Source: Desulfuromonas thiophila (GTDB lineage Bacteria > Desulfobacterota > Desulfuromonadia > Desulfuromonadales > Desulfuromonadaceae). Taken from it: a DNA stretch of 64,000 nt. The position numbers and the translations under genes are program-made. Position 1 is the stretch's first letter; the number at the start of each line of letters is the position of its first letter. The stretch spans positions 248,001-312,000 of the forward strand of contig NZ_FNAQ01000001.1 of assembly GCF_900101955.1 (NCBI RefSeq). Reading direction: 5' to 3'. Positions 8,932 to 17,813 of the stretch are shown piece after piece. The notes under the pieces are model-generated. The model worked only from the letters and a program-made list of their open reading frames with translations, did no database searches and was not told the DNA's origin.

Positions 8932-9073
8932 TTTCATGAATTGGTGTTTATTGTGACACGGTATAGCAGGGTTTTGGCAGATTGCAACAGACATTTTCAT
9001 GAATTTTTTGCCGGCGACATGGCTGGCGGACTTTTTCTTTTCAATACCAGATATGGTTTATCAATTCATTAAA
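8932..9073. promoter_or_regulatory. Three TTTCATGAATT-like palindromes in the ppsR/prmA divergent region
   Basis: TTTCATGAATT occurs exactly at 8932-8942 and 8995-9005, and a 10/11 match in opposite orientation (AATTCATTAAA) is at 9063-9073. Centres are 63 and 68 bases apart. The core TTCATGAA is a perfect palindrome. The surrounding 8903-9156 is clearly more AT-rich than the genes and must hold both divergent promoters. An operator set is inferred. Confidence 0.35.
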
Positions 9074-9156
9074 TAAGGACAAGATTAAAACCTGAGCTTG
9101 CCGGCCTGTCAAGGATTTTTATTGCGTTTCGCCAGCAGCTTTGCTACACAGGCGAA

Positions 9157-10077
9157 ATGACTGAAAAATGGCTTGAAATATCTCTGACAGCAACGGCCGC
9201 TCAGGCCGATCTGCTTTGTGGCCTGCTCGATAGCCTGGGCTGTGCCGGTGTGCTGGTGAGCGAGCGTAAGCTCGACACCTTTGTCGTGCCCGATCCCGAT
9301 GCGGTCGAAGAGGGGCCTCTGCAGTTGCGGGCTTTTTTTCCGCAACAGCCGGCGGAGGTGCTGTTCGAGCGCCTGGCCGCGTTGCTGGCTGATTATGGTG
9401 CGCTGCTGCCACCGTTGGCCGCACTGGCGCCGGACGCGCGGCTGATCGATGGCCAGGACTGGGCGCATGGCTGGAAGCAGCACTTTACGACCCTGCGCAT
9501 CGGTCGGCGTTTGCTGGTGCGGCCGAGTTGGGAGGCGGTAACGGCGGGGCCGGAGGATGCGTTGATCACCCTTGATCCGGGCATGGCTTTTGGTACTGGC
9601 AGCCATGAAACCACCTTTCTGTGTCTTGAGGCCCTGGCCGACCGCTTCGAACTTCAGCCGGTGCCCCGGTCCCTGCTCGATGTTGGAACCGGCTCGGGGA
9701 TTCTGGCCATTGCGGCGGCGGCCCTGGGCGCTGAAAGGGTGCTGGCTTGCGATATTGATCCCCAGGCTTGCGCCACGGCGCGGGACAATGCCGTTATCAA
9801 CGGCGTGCAGGATCGGGTCGAGGTAACCGCTGCGCCCCTGGAGGCGCTGCCGGCTGGGTTCGATCTGGTGGTGGCCAATATTCTGGCGGAGGAGAATGTT
9901 CGTCTGGCCGCCGAACTGGTCAACCGGCTGGCGCCAGCCGGCACACTGATTCTGTCGGGCATTCTGGCAGAAAAACAGGCGCTGGTTGTTGCCGGCTTCG
10001 AGCCCTTTTTCCCCGAGCCACCGCAGATCCACCAGAAAAACGAATGGCTTTGTCTGATTTATGCCCGGCCGGGCTGA
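9157..10077 (+). CDS. prmA: Ribosomal protein L11 methyltransferase
   Basis: 306 residues. PrmA trimethylates L11 using S-adenosylmethionine. Seen: N-terminal substrate-recognition region (WLEISLTATAAQADLLCGLL), the family signature DPGMAFGTGSHETT, SAM motif I LLDVGTGSGILAIAA, the acidic residue in ACDIDPQA, and the post-motif VVANILAEE (the NxxA substrate-base variant). It begins a tight rightward run; rsmE starts nine bases after its stop, a common arrangement of two translation-apparatus methyltransferases. Confidence 0.95.
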   Translation: MTEKWLEISLTATAAQADLLCGLLDSLGCAGVLVSERKLDTFVVPDPDAVEEGPLQLRAFFPQQPAEVLFERLAALLADYGALLPPLAALAPDARLIDGQDWAHGWKQHFTTLRIGRRLLVRPSWEAVTAGPEDALITLDPGMAFGTGSHETTFLCLEALADRFELQPVPRSLLDVGTGSGILAIAAAALGAERVLACDIDPQACATARDNAVINGVQDRVEVTAAPLEALPAGFDLVVANILAEENVRLAAELVNRLAPAGTLILSGILAEKQALVVAGFEPFFPEPPQIHQKNEWLCLIYARPG

Positions 10078-10086
10078 TTTTCTCCC

Positions 10087-10839
10087 ATGCGTCGCTTCCT
10101 GCTGCCCAGCCTGCCTGAAACCCTGGTCGAACCCGAGCTGGCCTTGCCGGCTGAGGTGGCCCACCATCTGACCACCGTCCTGCGTCTTGCGCCGGGCAGC
10201 CGGCTGCAGCTTGGCGATGGCCAGGGACGCTGGGCCGAGGCCGAACTGTTGACGGCGCAGCGACACCAGGCGCGGGTGCGGCTGGTGCGGTTGGGCTATC
10301 AGGCAGAAACGGCGCTGTCGCTGGTGTTGTTGCAGGCCCTGCCGGCGGGCGATAAATTTGACTGGATCGTGCAGAAAAACACCGAACTGGGGGTTGGTGC
10401 CTTTGTGCCGTTGATCAGCGAGCGGTGCCAGGCGGCGGCCCGTGCCCAGGGGGAACGCAAGCGCCAGCGCTGGCAGCGTATCGCCGAGGAGGCCGCCCGG
10501 CAGAGCGGGCGGACACATGTGCCGTCGGTCGGTGTGCCCTGTTCGCTGGCCGAGGCCTTGTCGGGCTGTGATGCCGCGTTGCGGCTGGTGCCCTGGGAAG
10601 AATCCGACCGGCCTCTGGCGGCGGCATTGCCCGTCGCTGCGCCGGCCTCCATGGCTGTGCTGATCGGGCCGGAGGGTGGTCTGTCGGCGGCCGATCTGGC
10701 CCTCGCCAGCGCCGCCGGTTTTATCCCGGTCGCCCTGGGACCGCGCATCCTGCGGACCGAAACCGCCGGCATGGCCCTAGCGGCGATCCTGCAGTTTCAT
10801 TACGGGGATCTGGCCGAGGGCGTGCCGGAATCCGTCTGA
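10087..10839 (+). CDS. rsmE: 16S rRNA m3U1498 methyltransferase
   Basis: 250 residues with the N-terminal PUA-like domain (MRRFLLP...HHLTTVLRLAPG) and the C-terminal SPOUT knot: FDWIVQKNTELGV, ERCQAAAR, LIGPEGGLSAAD, LGPRILRTETAGMALAAILQF. These are signature RsmE segments. It methylates U1498 of 16S rRNA. Immediately downstream of prmA. Confidence 0.95.
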   Translation: MRRFLLPSLPETLVEPELALPAEVAHHLTTVLRLAPGSRLQLGDGQGRWAEAELLTAQRHQARVRLVRLGYQAETALSLVLLQALPAGDKFDWIVQKNTELGVGAFVPLISERCQAAARAQGERKRQRWQRIAEEAARQSGRTHVPSVGVPCSLAEALSGCDAALRLVPWEESDRPLAAALPVAAPASMAVLIGPEGGLSAADLALASAAGFIPVALGPRILRTETAGMALAAILQFHYGDLAEGVPESV

Positions 10840-10857
10840 CCGGAGAAGCGAGCGCCT

Positions 10858-11802
10858 ATGCGTTGCTCACATTGTGGCTATCACAGCTTTGATCATCTCA
10901 GCCACTGCAAGAAATGCGGCGCCTCCTTTGCCTTGCCACCCCTGCCGGCGATCTGGTCTGATCCGGCGATTGAGGCCGTGACCGCCCTGGCGCCGCTGCC
11001 GCCGGAGTCTTTGCCGTCTACCGAGGTGGAGCCTTGGCCGGTGGTTGGCGACCTGCTGGTGCCTCAGCCCGAGCCCGCCGTTGCCGAGGCTCGCGCCACC
11101 TTCGCTTCCCTCCCGTTTACCCCTCGGCAGCCGCCCGTTGATCCGCCGACCGCTACCCCGCAGCCACAGCCGCCAGTGGTTGCCGCCGAGCAGCCGCCGG
11201 CGGTGCCCGTCCGGCCGGAAAAGCGCCGTGTGGCGGAAAGCAGCCTGTCAGACAGTAGCCTGTTATGGCGGGCGCTGGAGCAGCCGTTGTTGCCGGAAGC
11301 GCCGGACGAAGGGCTCTCTCTGTTGGAGCGGCTGGCGCTGGCCTTGCGGCGGTTACTGGCGGCGCTGATTGATGGTCTGTTGCAAGTGTTGTTGTGGCTG
11401 GCGGCCTGCTGGCTGGCCCTGACGCTGGGCGCCGGACCGGTGCCGCTGAGTCTGTGGCAGCCTCTGGCGCTGCTGGCTGGCCTGATTCTGCTGGTTTATG
11501 CGCCACTGTTTCATTATGCTTATGGCCAGACGCCGGGTCAGCAGCTGCTGCAGCTGCGGCTGTGCGGTCAGGATGCGGCTCCCGTACGGCTGGGGCAGGC
11601 CCTGCTGCGGCGGCTCGCGGCGTTGCTGATGCTGGTGCCGCTGGGGCTGCCTTACGCGGCGCTGCTGTGGCGGACCGATGGCCAGGGCTGGCATGACCGT
11701 GTGGCTGGCACCCGGCTGATAGATGACGGCGCGCTGGCGCAGGAAAACTTGGAATCGCCGGAGTCGTTGGCGGAGGCCGGCCCGCCGGAGCTGTTTTTCT
11801 AG
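10858..11802 (+). CDS. RDD-family membrane protein with N-terminal zinc ribbon
   Basis: 314 residues. Residues 3-20 form a zinc ribbon (CxxC...CxxC: Cys3, Cys6, Cys17, Cys20). A Pro/Ala/Glu-rich linker of about 110 residues follows, then an RDD domain with hydrophobic segments (about 180-200 and 205-225 and one later) containing RLLAALIDGLL, YGQTPGQQLLQLRL and a terminal GWHDRVAGTRLI. RDD proteins are integral membrane proteins of mostly unknown role, some linked to ion transport. It lies between rsmE and dapF in the same run. Function unassigned. Confidence 0.8.
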   Translation: MRCSHCGYHSFDHLSHCKKCGASFALPPLPAIWSDPAIEAVTALAPLPPESLPSTEVEPWPVVGDLLVPQPEPAVAEARATFASLPFTPRQPPVDPPTATPQPQPPVVAAEQPPAVPVRPEKRRVAESSLSDSSLLWRALEQPLLPEAPDEGLSLLERLALALRRLLAALIDGLLQVLLWLAACWLALTLGAGPVPLSLWQPLALLAGLILLVYAPLFHYAYGQTPGQQLLQLRLCGQDAAPVRLGQALLRRLAALLMLVPLGLPYAALLWRTDGQGWHDRVAGTRLIDDGALAQENLESPESLAEAGPPELFF

Positions 11803-11831
11803 GGCCAGTGGCGGTGGCGAAAGGAGCGAGC

Positions 11832-12683
11832 ATGCGGTTTGTCAAGATGCAGGGGATTGGCAACGACTATGTCTATATTGATGGTTTTGACCAGCAGATT
11901 GAACAGCCCGAACGGCTGGCGGCGCGGGTCAGCGACCGTCACTTCGGCATTGGCGGCGATGGTCTGATTCTGATTCTGCCGTCCCAAATTGCCGATGCCC
12001 GCATGCGTGTGTTCAATGCCGACGGCAGCGAAGCGCAGATGTGTGGCAACGGTATTCGCTGTGTCGCCAAGTACCTCTACGAGGCGCGGCGGGTTCAGCG
12101 GCGCGAACTGACCATCGAAACGGCGGCTGGCCTGCGCCAGTTGCAGCTGCGCACCGATGCCGCCGATCGGGTGGTTCAGGTGTCCGTCGACATGGGCGCG
12201 CCACGCTTGCAGCGCAGTGCCCTGCCGATGACCGGTCCGTCCGATGAGCAGGCGCTGGGCGTGCGACTGGAACTGGCCGATCAGGCCTTCGAGGCGTACT
12301 GCCTGTCCATGGGCAATCCCCATTGCGTCATTTTCGTGCCCGATGTTGCCGCGGTGCCGCTGGCGCTGTGGGGGCCGCAGATTGAGACCCATGCCTGGTT
12401 TCCCGAACGCATCAATGTTGAGTTTGTTCAGGTGCTCTCGCCCGAGGCCGTGCGCCAGCGCACCTGGGAACGCGGTGCCGGCGAGACCCTGGCCTGTGGC
12501 ACCGGCGCCTCGGCGGTGACGGTGGCCGGTTTTCTCAGTGGTCGCACCGGCCGGCGGATTCGCAACCAGCTGACGGGCGGAGAGCTGGAGCTGTATTACA
12601 GCGAAGAGGGGCCGGTGATCATGACCGGGCCGGCTGTCGAGGTCTGCCGCGGCACCTTTGTGCCGGCGGAGCTGCTGACGTGA
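11832..12683 (+). CDS. dapF: Diaminopimelate epimerase
   Basis: 283 residues. Converts LL- to meso-diaminopimelate for lysine and peptidoglycan. The two catalytic cysteines are seen: Cys71 (MCGNGIRC) and Cys222 (ETLACGTGASA). N-terminus FVKMQGIGNDYVYID is standard. ATG 11832 is chosen because AAGGAG lies six bases before it and the conserved N-terminus starts there; in-frame GTG codons upstream are less likely. The stop overlaps the next start (GTGA). Confidence 0.96.
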   Translation: MRFVKMQGIGNDYVYIDGFDQQIEQPERLAARVSDRHFGIGGDGLILILPSQIADARMRVFNADGSEAQMCGNGIRCVAKYLYEARRVQRRELTIETAAGLRQLQLRTDAADRVVQVSVDMGAPRLQRSALPMTGPSDEQALGVRLELADQAFEAYCLSMGNPHCVIFVPDVAAVPLALWGPQIETHAWFPERINVEFVQVLSPEAVRQRTWERGAGETLACGTGASAVTVAGFLSGRTGRRIRNQLTGGELELYYSEEGPVIMTGPAVEVCRGTFVPAELLT

Positions 12684-13324
12684 AAGCGGTCTTTTTCGAT
12701 CTTGACAATACCCTCTACAGCGCCGCCTGTAATCTGTTCGGCCTGATCGACGTGCGCATCAACCGTTATATGCATGAGGTGGTTGGCATTCCGGCCGAAT
12801 CCGTCGATGCGTTGCGGTGCCACTACTGGCGCCAGTATGGTGTGACTCTGCGTGGCCTGATGGAGGAACACGGTACCGATCCGGAGGATTATCTGCACTA
12901 TGTGCACGATATCGATGTGACCAGTCGCCTACGGCCCGATCCGCAGTTGCGCCGGCAACTCGATGCAATGCCGCAGCGCAAGTTCGTCTTCACCAATGGC
13001 ACCGCTGAACATGCCGAGCGGGTGCTGGGCTGTCTGGGGGTGCGTGACTGCTTCGAGGCACTGTTCGATATCCGGGTCAGCGACTATTGCCCCAAGCCCC
13101 AGCTGCCGCCCTATCAGGCGGTGCTGCGGCGGACACAGGTGGCGGCGACGGAGGCTCTGATGGTCGAGGACAGTGCCGACAACCTGACGCCGGCGGGACG
13201 CCTGGGCATGCGGACCATTCTGGTGGCATCCCACGCGCGGCGACCGCCGCAGGCCGATGCCGTGGTTGCCTCGGTGCATCAGGTGCCGGCCCTGGTGGCC
13301 CACTGGCAGCGGCAATTGGCATGA
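12680..13324 (+). CDS. HAD-superfamily hydrolase, pyrimidine 5'-nucleotidase-like
   Basis: 214 residues from a GTG that overlaps the dapF stop. HAD motif I is FFDLDNTLY (Asp8, Asp10), motif II FVFTNGT, motif III Lys in SDYCPKPQ and motif [11 protein letters not shown]. The cap is helical, and overall it resembles the SDT1/YjjG-like nucleotidase subgroup. Substrate not determinable from sequence. Translationally coupled to dapF and, through ATGA, to dtd. Confidence 0.85.
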   Translation: MKAVFFDLDNTLYSAACNLFGLIDVRINRYMHEVVGIPAESVDALRCHYWRQYGVTLRGLMEEHGTDPEDYLHYVHDIDVTSRLRPDPQLRRQLDAMPQRKFVFTNGTAEHAERVLGCLGVRDCFEALFDIRVSDYCPKPQLPPYQAVLRRTQVAATEALMVEDSADNLTPAGRLGMRTILVASHARRPPQADAVVASVHQVPALVAHWQRQLA

Positions 13325-13770
13325 AGGTGGTACTGCAGCGGGTGCAACGCGCCAGTGTGACCGTGGCGGAGCGAACGGTAGCGGCGATCGGGCCGGGTTT
13401 GCTGGTCCTGGTCGGTGTGGCGCAGGGCGACACCGTCGACGACGTGGTTTATCTGGCGGACCGGATTCGATTGCTGCGGTTGTTCGAGGATGAGGCCGGC
13501 AAGATGAACCGGTCGCTGGAGGAGGTTGGCGGCGCCGTGTTGCTGGTGTCGCAGTTCACCCTGCTGGCTGATTGTCGCAAGGGCCGAAGGCCGGGCTTTT
13601 CGGCGGCGGCGCCGCCGGATCAGGCCGAGCAACTCTATCTGGCGCTGGCGGCGCGGCTGCGTGAGCAGGCCGTGGCGGTGGCTACCGGTATCTTTCAGGC
13701 CGACATGCAGGTGGAACTGGTCAACGATGGACCGGTGACCCTGCTGCTTGACAGCCGACGGGAGAACTGA
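13321..13770 (+). CDS. dtd: D-aminoacyl-tRNA deacylase
   Basis: 149 residues. Hydrolyses D-aminoacyl-tRNA (and Gly-tRNA-Ala) during proofreading. Seen: N-terminal [15 protein letters not shown], the [17 protein letters not shown] motif with catalytic Thr, and the C-terminal [12 protein letters not shown] (cross-subunit GxP-type loop). Start ATG overlaps the preceding stop as ATGA. The stop overlaps the following start by one base. Confidence 0.95.
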   Translation: MKVVLQRVQRASVTVAERTVAAIGPGLLVLVGVAQGDTVDDVVYLADRIRLLRLFEDEAGKMNRSLEEVGGAVLLVSQFTLLADCRKGRRPGFSAAAPPDQAEQLYLALAARLREQAVAVATGIFQADMQVELVNDGPVTLLLDSRREN

Positions 13771-14282
13771 TGCGTTTTGCTGATGACAGCATTCAGAGCA
13801 AGTCGGGCCGCAAACGGGCGGCCCAGGCTATTGAGGCCTTGGCCCTGCAGCTGGTGACGGTGCCGGCCGCCTGGCTGCAGAAGGCGGATTTTTCGCCAGA
13901 GTTGCGCCAGGCCCTGACCCAGGCGCGAGCGCTTGACGCCCACGGTGCCCGCAAGCGTCAGATCAAGTATCTGGCGGGTCTGTTGCGCGAGGATCCCCGG
14001 CAGCAGGAGCAGGCGCGTCAGCTGCTGGCGGGTCAGGAACAACAGCACCAGCATCAGGCGGCCCATTTCCATCGCCTTGAACGGCTGCGCGAGCGGCTGT
14101 GCGCCGGCGAGGCCGAGCGCGCGGCGGTGCTGGCGGAGCTGACCGGTCAGGTCAGCATGTCCGGACTGGCCGAACTGGAACAACTGGCTCGTGGCTGCTC
14201 AGGGCCGGTTGACAAGGCCAGCTACCGTCAACTGTTTCGTTTGTTGCACCAGCTGCTTGCGGAAGATAGCAGGGGCCAGTAG
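13770..14282 (+). CDS. darP: DarP/YjgA-like ribosome-associated protein (DUF615)
   Basis: 170 residues, highly charged and helical. The N-terminus (SIQSKSGRKRAAQAIEALALQLV), the RKRQIKYLAGLLRED segment and the C-terminal YRQLFRLLHQLL match the DUF615/YjgA family, which in E. coli binds pre-50S particles and promotes late 50S assembly. Last gene of the overlapping run from prmA, followed by a bidirectional terminator. Confidence 0.8.
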   Translation: MRFADDSIQSKSGRKRAAQAIEALALQLVTVPAAWLQKADFSPELRQALTQARALDAHGARKRQIKYLAGLLREDPRQQEQARQLLAGQEQQHQHQAAHFHRLERLRERLCAGEAERAAVLAELTGQVSMSGLAELEQLARGCSGPVDKASYRQLFRLLHQLLAEDSRGQ

Positions 14283-14347
14283 TCTGGCGGGGTGCGCCAA
14301 GGCGTTATGACGGGGTTTAAAACGGCCTGTCAAGGAGCGCATAAAGA

Positions 14348-14373
14348 AAAAACCCGGCCGGAGCCGGGTTTTT
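14348..14373. terminator. Bidirectional terminator between darP and trxA
   Basis: Stem AAAAACCCGGC/GCCGGGTTTTT with a CGGA loop has A-run and T-run on either side, so it can serve both converging genes. Confidence 0.85.
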
Positions 14374-14416
14374 CTTGTGGTGCGGGATCGTGGTTGTGAC
14401 GTGACGGGTGTCGGGC

Positions 14417-14746
14417 CTAGAGCGCTTTCTTGATGAAGTTCTCCAGCTGCGACTTGGGGACGGCGCCGACCAGCTGGTCAACCACCTTGCCGTCCTTGAA
14501 CAGAATCAGGGTCGGGATGCCACGCACACCGAATTTGCCCGGGGTGTCGGGATTCTCATCAACGTTGACCTTGCCGATCTTGACCTGGCCATCAAACTGG
14601 CCGGCCAGTTCGTCAATGACCGGCAGAATGGCCTTGCAGGGTGCGCACCAGGTGGCCCAGAAGTCCACCAGAACCGGCAGAGACGACTGCAGCACCTCGG
14701 TGTCGAAATTGGCATCGGTAAACTGGAATACCTTGTCACTGGCCAT
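14417..14746 (-). CDS. trxA: Thioredoxin
   Basis: 109 residues with active site WCAPCK (Cys34, Cys37; the usual central Gly is Ala), the cis-Pro loop RGIPTLILF and the buried Asp in VDFWATW. AGGAGG lies nine bases before the ATG. A monocistronic leftward gene. WCAPCK is a natural variant found in Desulfuromonadales-type thioredoxins, and it may tune the redox potential. Confidence 0.95.
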   Translation of the reverse strand: MASDKVFQFTDANFDTEVLQSSLPVLVDFWATWCAPCKAILPVIDELAGQFDGQVKIGKVNVDENPDTPGKFGVRGIPTLILFKDGKVVDQLVGAVPKSQLENFIKKAL

Positions 14747-14945
14747 AAGCTGTTTTCCTCCTGTTGAGCGGGGGTCGGTGTCGGTACTGGCTGGCAGCGG
14801 CCCGGCACGGATGAAACGGGTGAAAACGGAACGGGAAACCGAGACGTTTTTAACCCGGCCATGATAAAACAGCAGGCTGAAAAAGCAAGACCAAACTCAA
14901 GCCACACCACGGCGGTCGTATCGGCCGCGGCGGGAGGATGTCGCG

Positions 14946-15518
14946 ATGAGCGAAAAACTGATTGAAGCCTTGCAGCAGCACAACAGCCTGCTCGAACGCA
15001 GTCTGGCCCTGCATGCGGAGACCCTGGAGAACGCCGCGCGGCTGGTGGCGGAAACCTTTACCGCTGGCGGCCGGCTGCTGGTGGTGGCCAGTGCCGCCCT
15101 GCAGGATCTGGCCCGCCTGCTAGTGGTTGGCTTTGCCCATCAACTCGATGTCGAGCGACCGGCGCTACCGGCTTTGGGGCTGGGGTTTGATGGCAGCCTG
15201 GTCGCGGCGCTGAGCGAGGCTGAGCAGTTCGATCAGCTGTCTGCCAGCCAGGTGCAGATTCTGGCTCGACCCGAAGACTGTCTGCTGTTGCTGGACTGCG
15301 CCGCGGAGCCGGCCCTGCTGGCGGCGCAGCAGACGGCTCGCGAGCTGGGCTGCCGTACGCTGGTGCTGTCGTTGGCGGAAGAAGGCGCCTGGCAGTTGGG
15401 TGGCGCCGAACTGGTCATCAGTCTGCAGGCCGACAGCCGCAGTCGGGGACGCGAGGTGCTGCTGTTTCATTTGCAGATGCTCTGCGAACTGGTGGAAGCG
15501 GAGCTGTTCGGTCTGTAG
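14946..15518 (+). CDS. SIS-domain protein (GmhA-like)
   Basis: 190 residues that fit the SIS fold of phosphosugar isomerases and binders: helical N-terminus (LIEALQQHNSLLERSLALHAETLENAARLV), the sugar-binding strand GGRLLVVASAALQDLARLLVVGF, a second strand PEDCLLLLDCAAEPALLAAQQTARELGCRTLVLSL, and a final helix HLQMLCELVEAELF. It lacks the S/T-rich phosphate loop (GNGGSAADA) typical of GmhA, so it may not be an isomerase. A GGGAGGA lies upstream. It stands between trxA and the hem block without an evident partner. Confidence 0.65.
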   Translation: MSEKLIEALQQHNSLLERSLALHAETLENAARLVAETFTAGGRLLVVASAALQDLARLLVVGFAHQLDVERPALPALGLGFDGSLVAALSEAEQFDQLSASQVQILARPEDCLLLLDCAAEPALLAAQQTARELGCRTLVLSLAEEGAWQLGGAELVISLQADSRSRGREVLLFHLQMLCELVEAELFGL

Positions 15519-15631
15519 TGATGGCGAGTCAGCTGTCACACAGGGAAAGCTGTTGACAGGTCTTTTGCGGCCCGCCTAGTATGGCGACCCTGTGCCCATG
15601 GTGGCCGATTCGCTGCAAAAAAGGGGGAACC

Positions 15632-16459
15632 ATGAACATCCTGCTGTACAAGGTCGCCCTGCTGCTGTACCTGGTGGCGACTCTGTTGGCGCTGGTCAGT
15701 GCCGTGCGTAACCGCCCCGAACGCAGCAGCTGGAGCATGACGGCCCTGCTGCTGGCCTTCACCGTTCATAGCTTGACCCTGCTGGTACGCTACCTTGAGG
15801 CTGGCTACACGCCGGTGACCAATCTGCACGAATCCTTGTCTTTCTTTGCCTGGACGCTGGCCGGCGTCTTCACCCTGGTGAACTGGCGGCTGCGCATGGA
15901 TGTGCTGGCGGTTACCACCTGCACCTTCATCCTGGTGCTGATGCTGTTCGGCAGCCTGATCCCGATGCAGACCCAGCCGCTCAACCCGGCTCTCGACAGC
16001 TTCTGGCTGCCGATCCATGTTGGCTTGGCCTTTCTCGGTAATGCGGTGTTCACCGTTGCCTTTGTGGCCGGCGTATTTTACCTGGTGCAGGAGCGCATGC
16101 TCAAGAGCAAGAAGTTTTCTGCCCTTTATTACCGGCTGCCGTCGCTGGAAACCCTTGATTCCCTCAATTACCGCTGCCTGACCTTCGGTTTTCCGTTGAT
16201 GACCATGGGCATCATTTCCGGGGCCGTCTGGGCTGAATCGGCCTGGGGCACCTACTGGAGTTGGGATCCGAAGGAAGCCTGGGCCCTGATCACCTGGTTT
16301 CTTTATGCCGCCCTGCTGCATGGTCGCCTGACGGTGGGCTGGCGTGGCCGGCGCGCCGCCATTTTCGCAATTATCGGATTTCTTTTTGTGCTGTTTACCT
16401 TCCTGGGTGTCAACCTGCTGCTGCCGGGGCTGCACAGCTACAGCTCCATGGCTGGTTGA
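15632..16459 (+). CDS. ccsA: CcsA/HemX-family membrane protein (cytochrome c assembly or HemA regulation)
   Basis: 275 residues with about eight TM helices and the Trp-rich haem-handling motif WGTYWSWDPKEAWALITWFLYAALLH, plus His residues in external loops (FTVHSLTLLVRY, LPIHVGLAFLGN). Two readings are possible: CcsA/ResC, which exports haem for cytochrome c ligation, or HemX, the CcsA relative found beside hemA that lowers HemA levels in Bacillus. The short length and position 49 bases before hemA favour HemX or a dual role. The ResB partner of a CcsA is not next to it. Start ATG 15632 follows GGGGGAACC. Confidence 0.85.
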   Translation: MNILLYKVALLLYLVATLLALVSAVRNRPERSSWSMTALLLAFTVHSLTLLVRYLEAGYTPVTNLHESLSFFAWTLAGVFTLVNWRLRMDVLAVTTCTFILVLMLFGSLIPMQTQPLNPALDSFWLPIHVGLAFLGNAVFTVAFVAGVFYLVQERMLKSKKFSALYYRLPSLETLDSLNYRCLTFGFPLMTMGIISGAVWAESAWGTYWSWDPKEAWALITWFLYAALLHGRLTVGWRGRRAAIFAIIGFLFVLFTFLGVNLLLPGLHSYSSMAG

Positions 16460-16508
16460 TCGCGCCCCCGGCCTCTTGTGGGCTGCACCTGCCGTCACGG
16501 GATGAAGG

Positions 16509-17813
16509 ATGGATATTTTTGTTGTCGGTTTAAGCCATAAAACCGCGCCGGTCGCCCTGCGTGAGAAGGTCGCCTTTGCACCGGAACGTCTGGCGCAGGC
16601 CCTGCACCAACTGGCGGCCCTGGCGCCGTTGCGCGAGGTGCTGATTGTTTCGACCTGTAACCGGGTGGAACTCTACGCCAGCGGGCCCGACGCGGCAGCT
16701 GGCAGTGCCGCGCTGCGCGATTTTCTGGCCGGGTACCATCAGCTGCCTGCCAGCGAGCTCAATGGCCATCTCTATGCCCATCAGGGCCCGTCTGCCATCC
16801 GCCATGCCTTTCGCGTGGCCGCCAGCCTCGATTCCATGGTGATTGGCGAGCCGCAGATTCTCGGCCAGATCAAGACCGCCTACCAGAACGCCGTCGAGCA
16901 CAAAACCGTCGGCCTGATTCTTAACCGTTTCTTCCACAAGGCCTTTTCCGTGGCCAAGCGGGTGCGTACCGAGACCAACATCGCCGGCAACGCCGTGTCG
17001 GTGTCCTTTGCCGCAGTGGAGCTGGCCCGCAAGATCTTCGGCAGCATCGAAGGCAAGAAGGTGCTGCTCATTGGTGCCGGTGAAATGTGTGAACTGGCGG
17101 CCCGCCATTTCGTCAACAACGGGGTCGACCGGGTGCTGGTGACCAACCGCACCTTCGCCCGCGCTGAGGCGTTGGCGCGCGAGTTCTCCGGCCAGGCGGT
17201 GCTGTTCGATAACTTTCCCGACCACCTGCACCAGGTGGACATTGTGCTGTCGTCCACCGGCGCCACCAGCTTTGTCATTCATCCGCAACAGGTGCAGCAG
17301 GCCCTGCGCCAGCGCAAGAACCGGCCGATGTTTTTTATAGATATTGCCGTGCCGCGTGATATCGATCCGCGGGTCAATGACCTTAATAACGTTTACCTCT
17401 ACGATGTCGATGATTTGCAGGGCGTGGTCAACGCCAACCTGAAGGAACGGCACAAGGAAGCCGAACAGGCCGAGCAGATTATCGAGCACGAGATCGGCCA
17501 GTTCAGCAGCTGGCTGCAGGGTCTGCAGGTGGTGCCGACCATTGCGGCCTTGCGGCGCAAGGTCGAGGAGCTGCGGCAGGCCGAACTGGAACGCACCTTC
17601 AGCAATCTCAAGGAACTGGATGAGCGCCAGCGCCGCGCCATTGAGGCCATGAGCGCGGCGCTGGTCAACAAGCTGCTGCACGGGCCGACCCAGAGGCTCA
17701 GAGAGGCGCAGAAGCAGGATCAGGCCCAGCCCTATGTTGATGCGCTGCAGCAGCTGTTCGAACTGGAGGTTGGCCTGGCCGATGAACCCTTGCGGACGCT
17801 GGATGAACACTGA
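16509..17813 (+). CDS. hemA: Glutamyl-tRNA reductase
   Basis: 434 residues. First committed step of C5-pathway tetrapyrrole synthesis (glutamyl-tRNA to glutamate-1-semialdehyde, NADPH). Seen: VGLSHKTAPVALREK, catalytic Cys50 (IVSTCNRVELYA), EPQILGQIKTAYQ, the NADP loop VLLIGAGEMCELAARHF, and the C-terminal dimerisation helix (AAMSAALVNKLLHGPTQRLRE). The stop overlaps the hemD start region by 11 bases. Confidence 0.97.
   Translation: MDIFVVGLSHKTAPVALREKVAFAPERLAQALHQLAALAPLREVLIVSTCNRVELYASGPDAAAGSAALRDFLAGYHQLPASELNGHLYAHQGPSAIRHAFRVAASLDSMVIGEPQILGQIKTAYQNAVEHKTVGLILNRFFHKAFSVAKRVRTETNIAGNAVSVSFAAVELARKIFGSIEGKKVLLIGAGEMCELAARHFVNNGVDRVLVTNRTFARAEALAREFSGQAVLFDNFPDHLHQVDIVLSSTGATSFVIHPQQVQQALRQRKNRPMFFIDIAVPRDIDPRVNDLNNVYLYDVDDLQGVVNANLKERHKEAEQAEQIIEHEIGQFSSWLQGLQVVPTIAALRRKVEELRQAELERTFSNLKELDERQRRAIEAMSAALVNKLLHGPTQRLREAQKQDQAQPYVDALQQLFELEVGLADEPLRTLDEH

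Noticed and set aside
9109-10518. 469-codon open frame opposite prmA and rsmE
   Set aside because: It covers two well-recognised methyltransferase genes on the plus strand, and its composition (Gln, Arg and Pro rich) is typical of antisense frames in GC-rich DNA.
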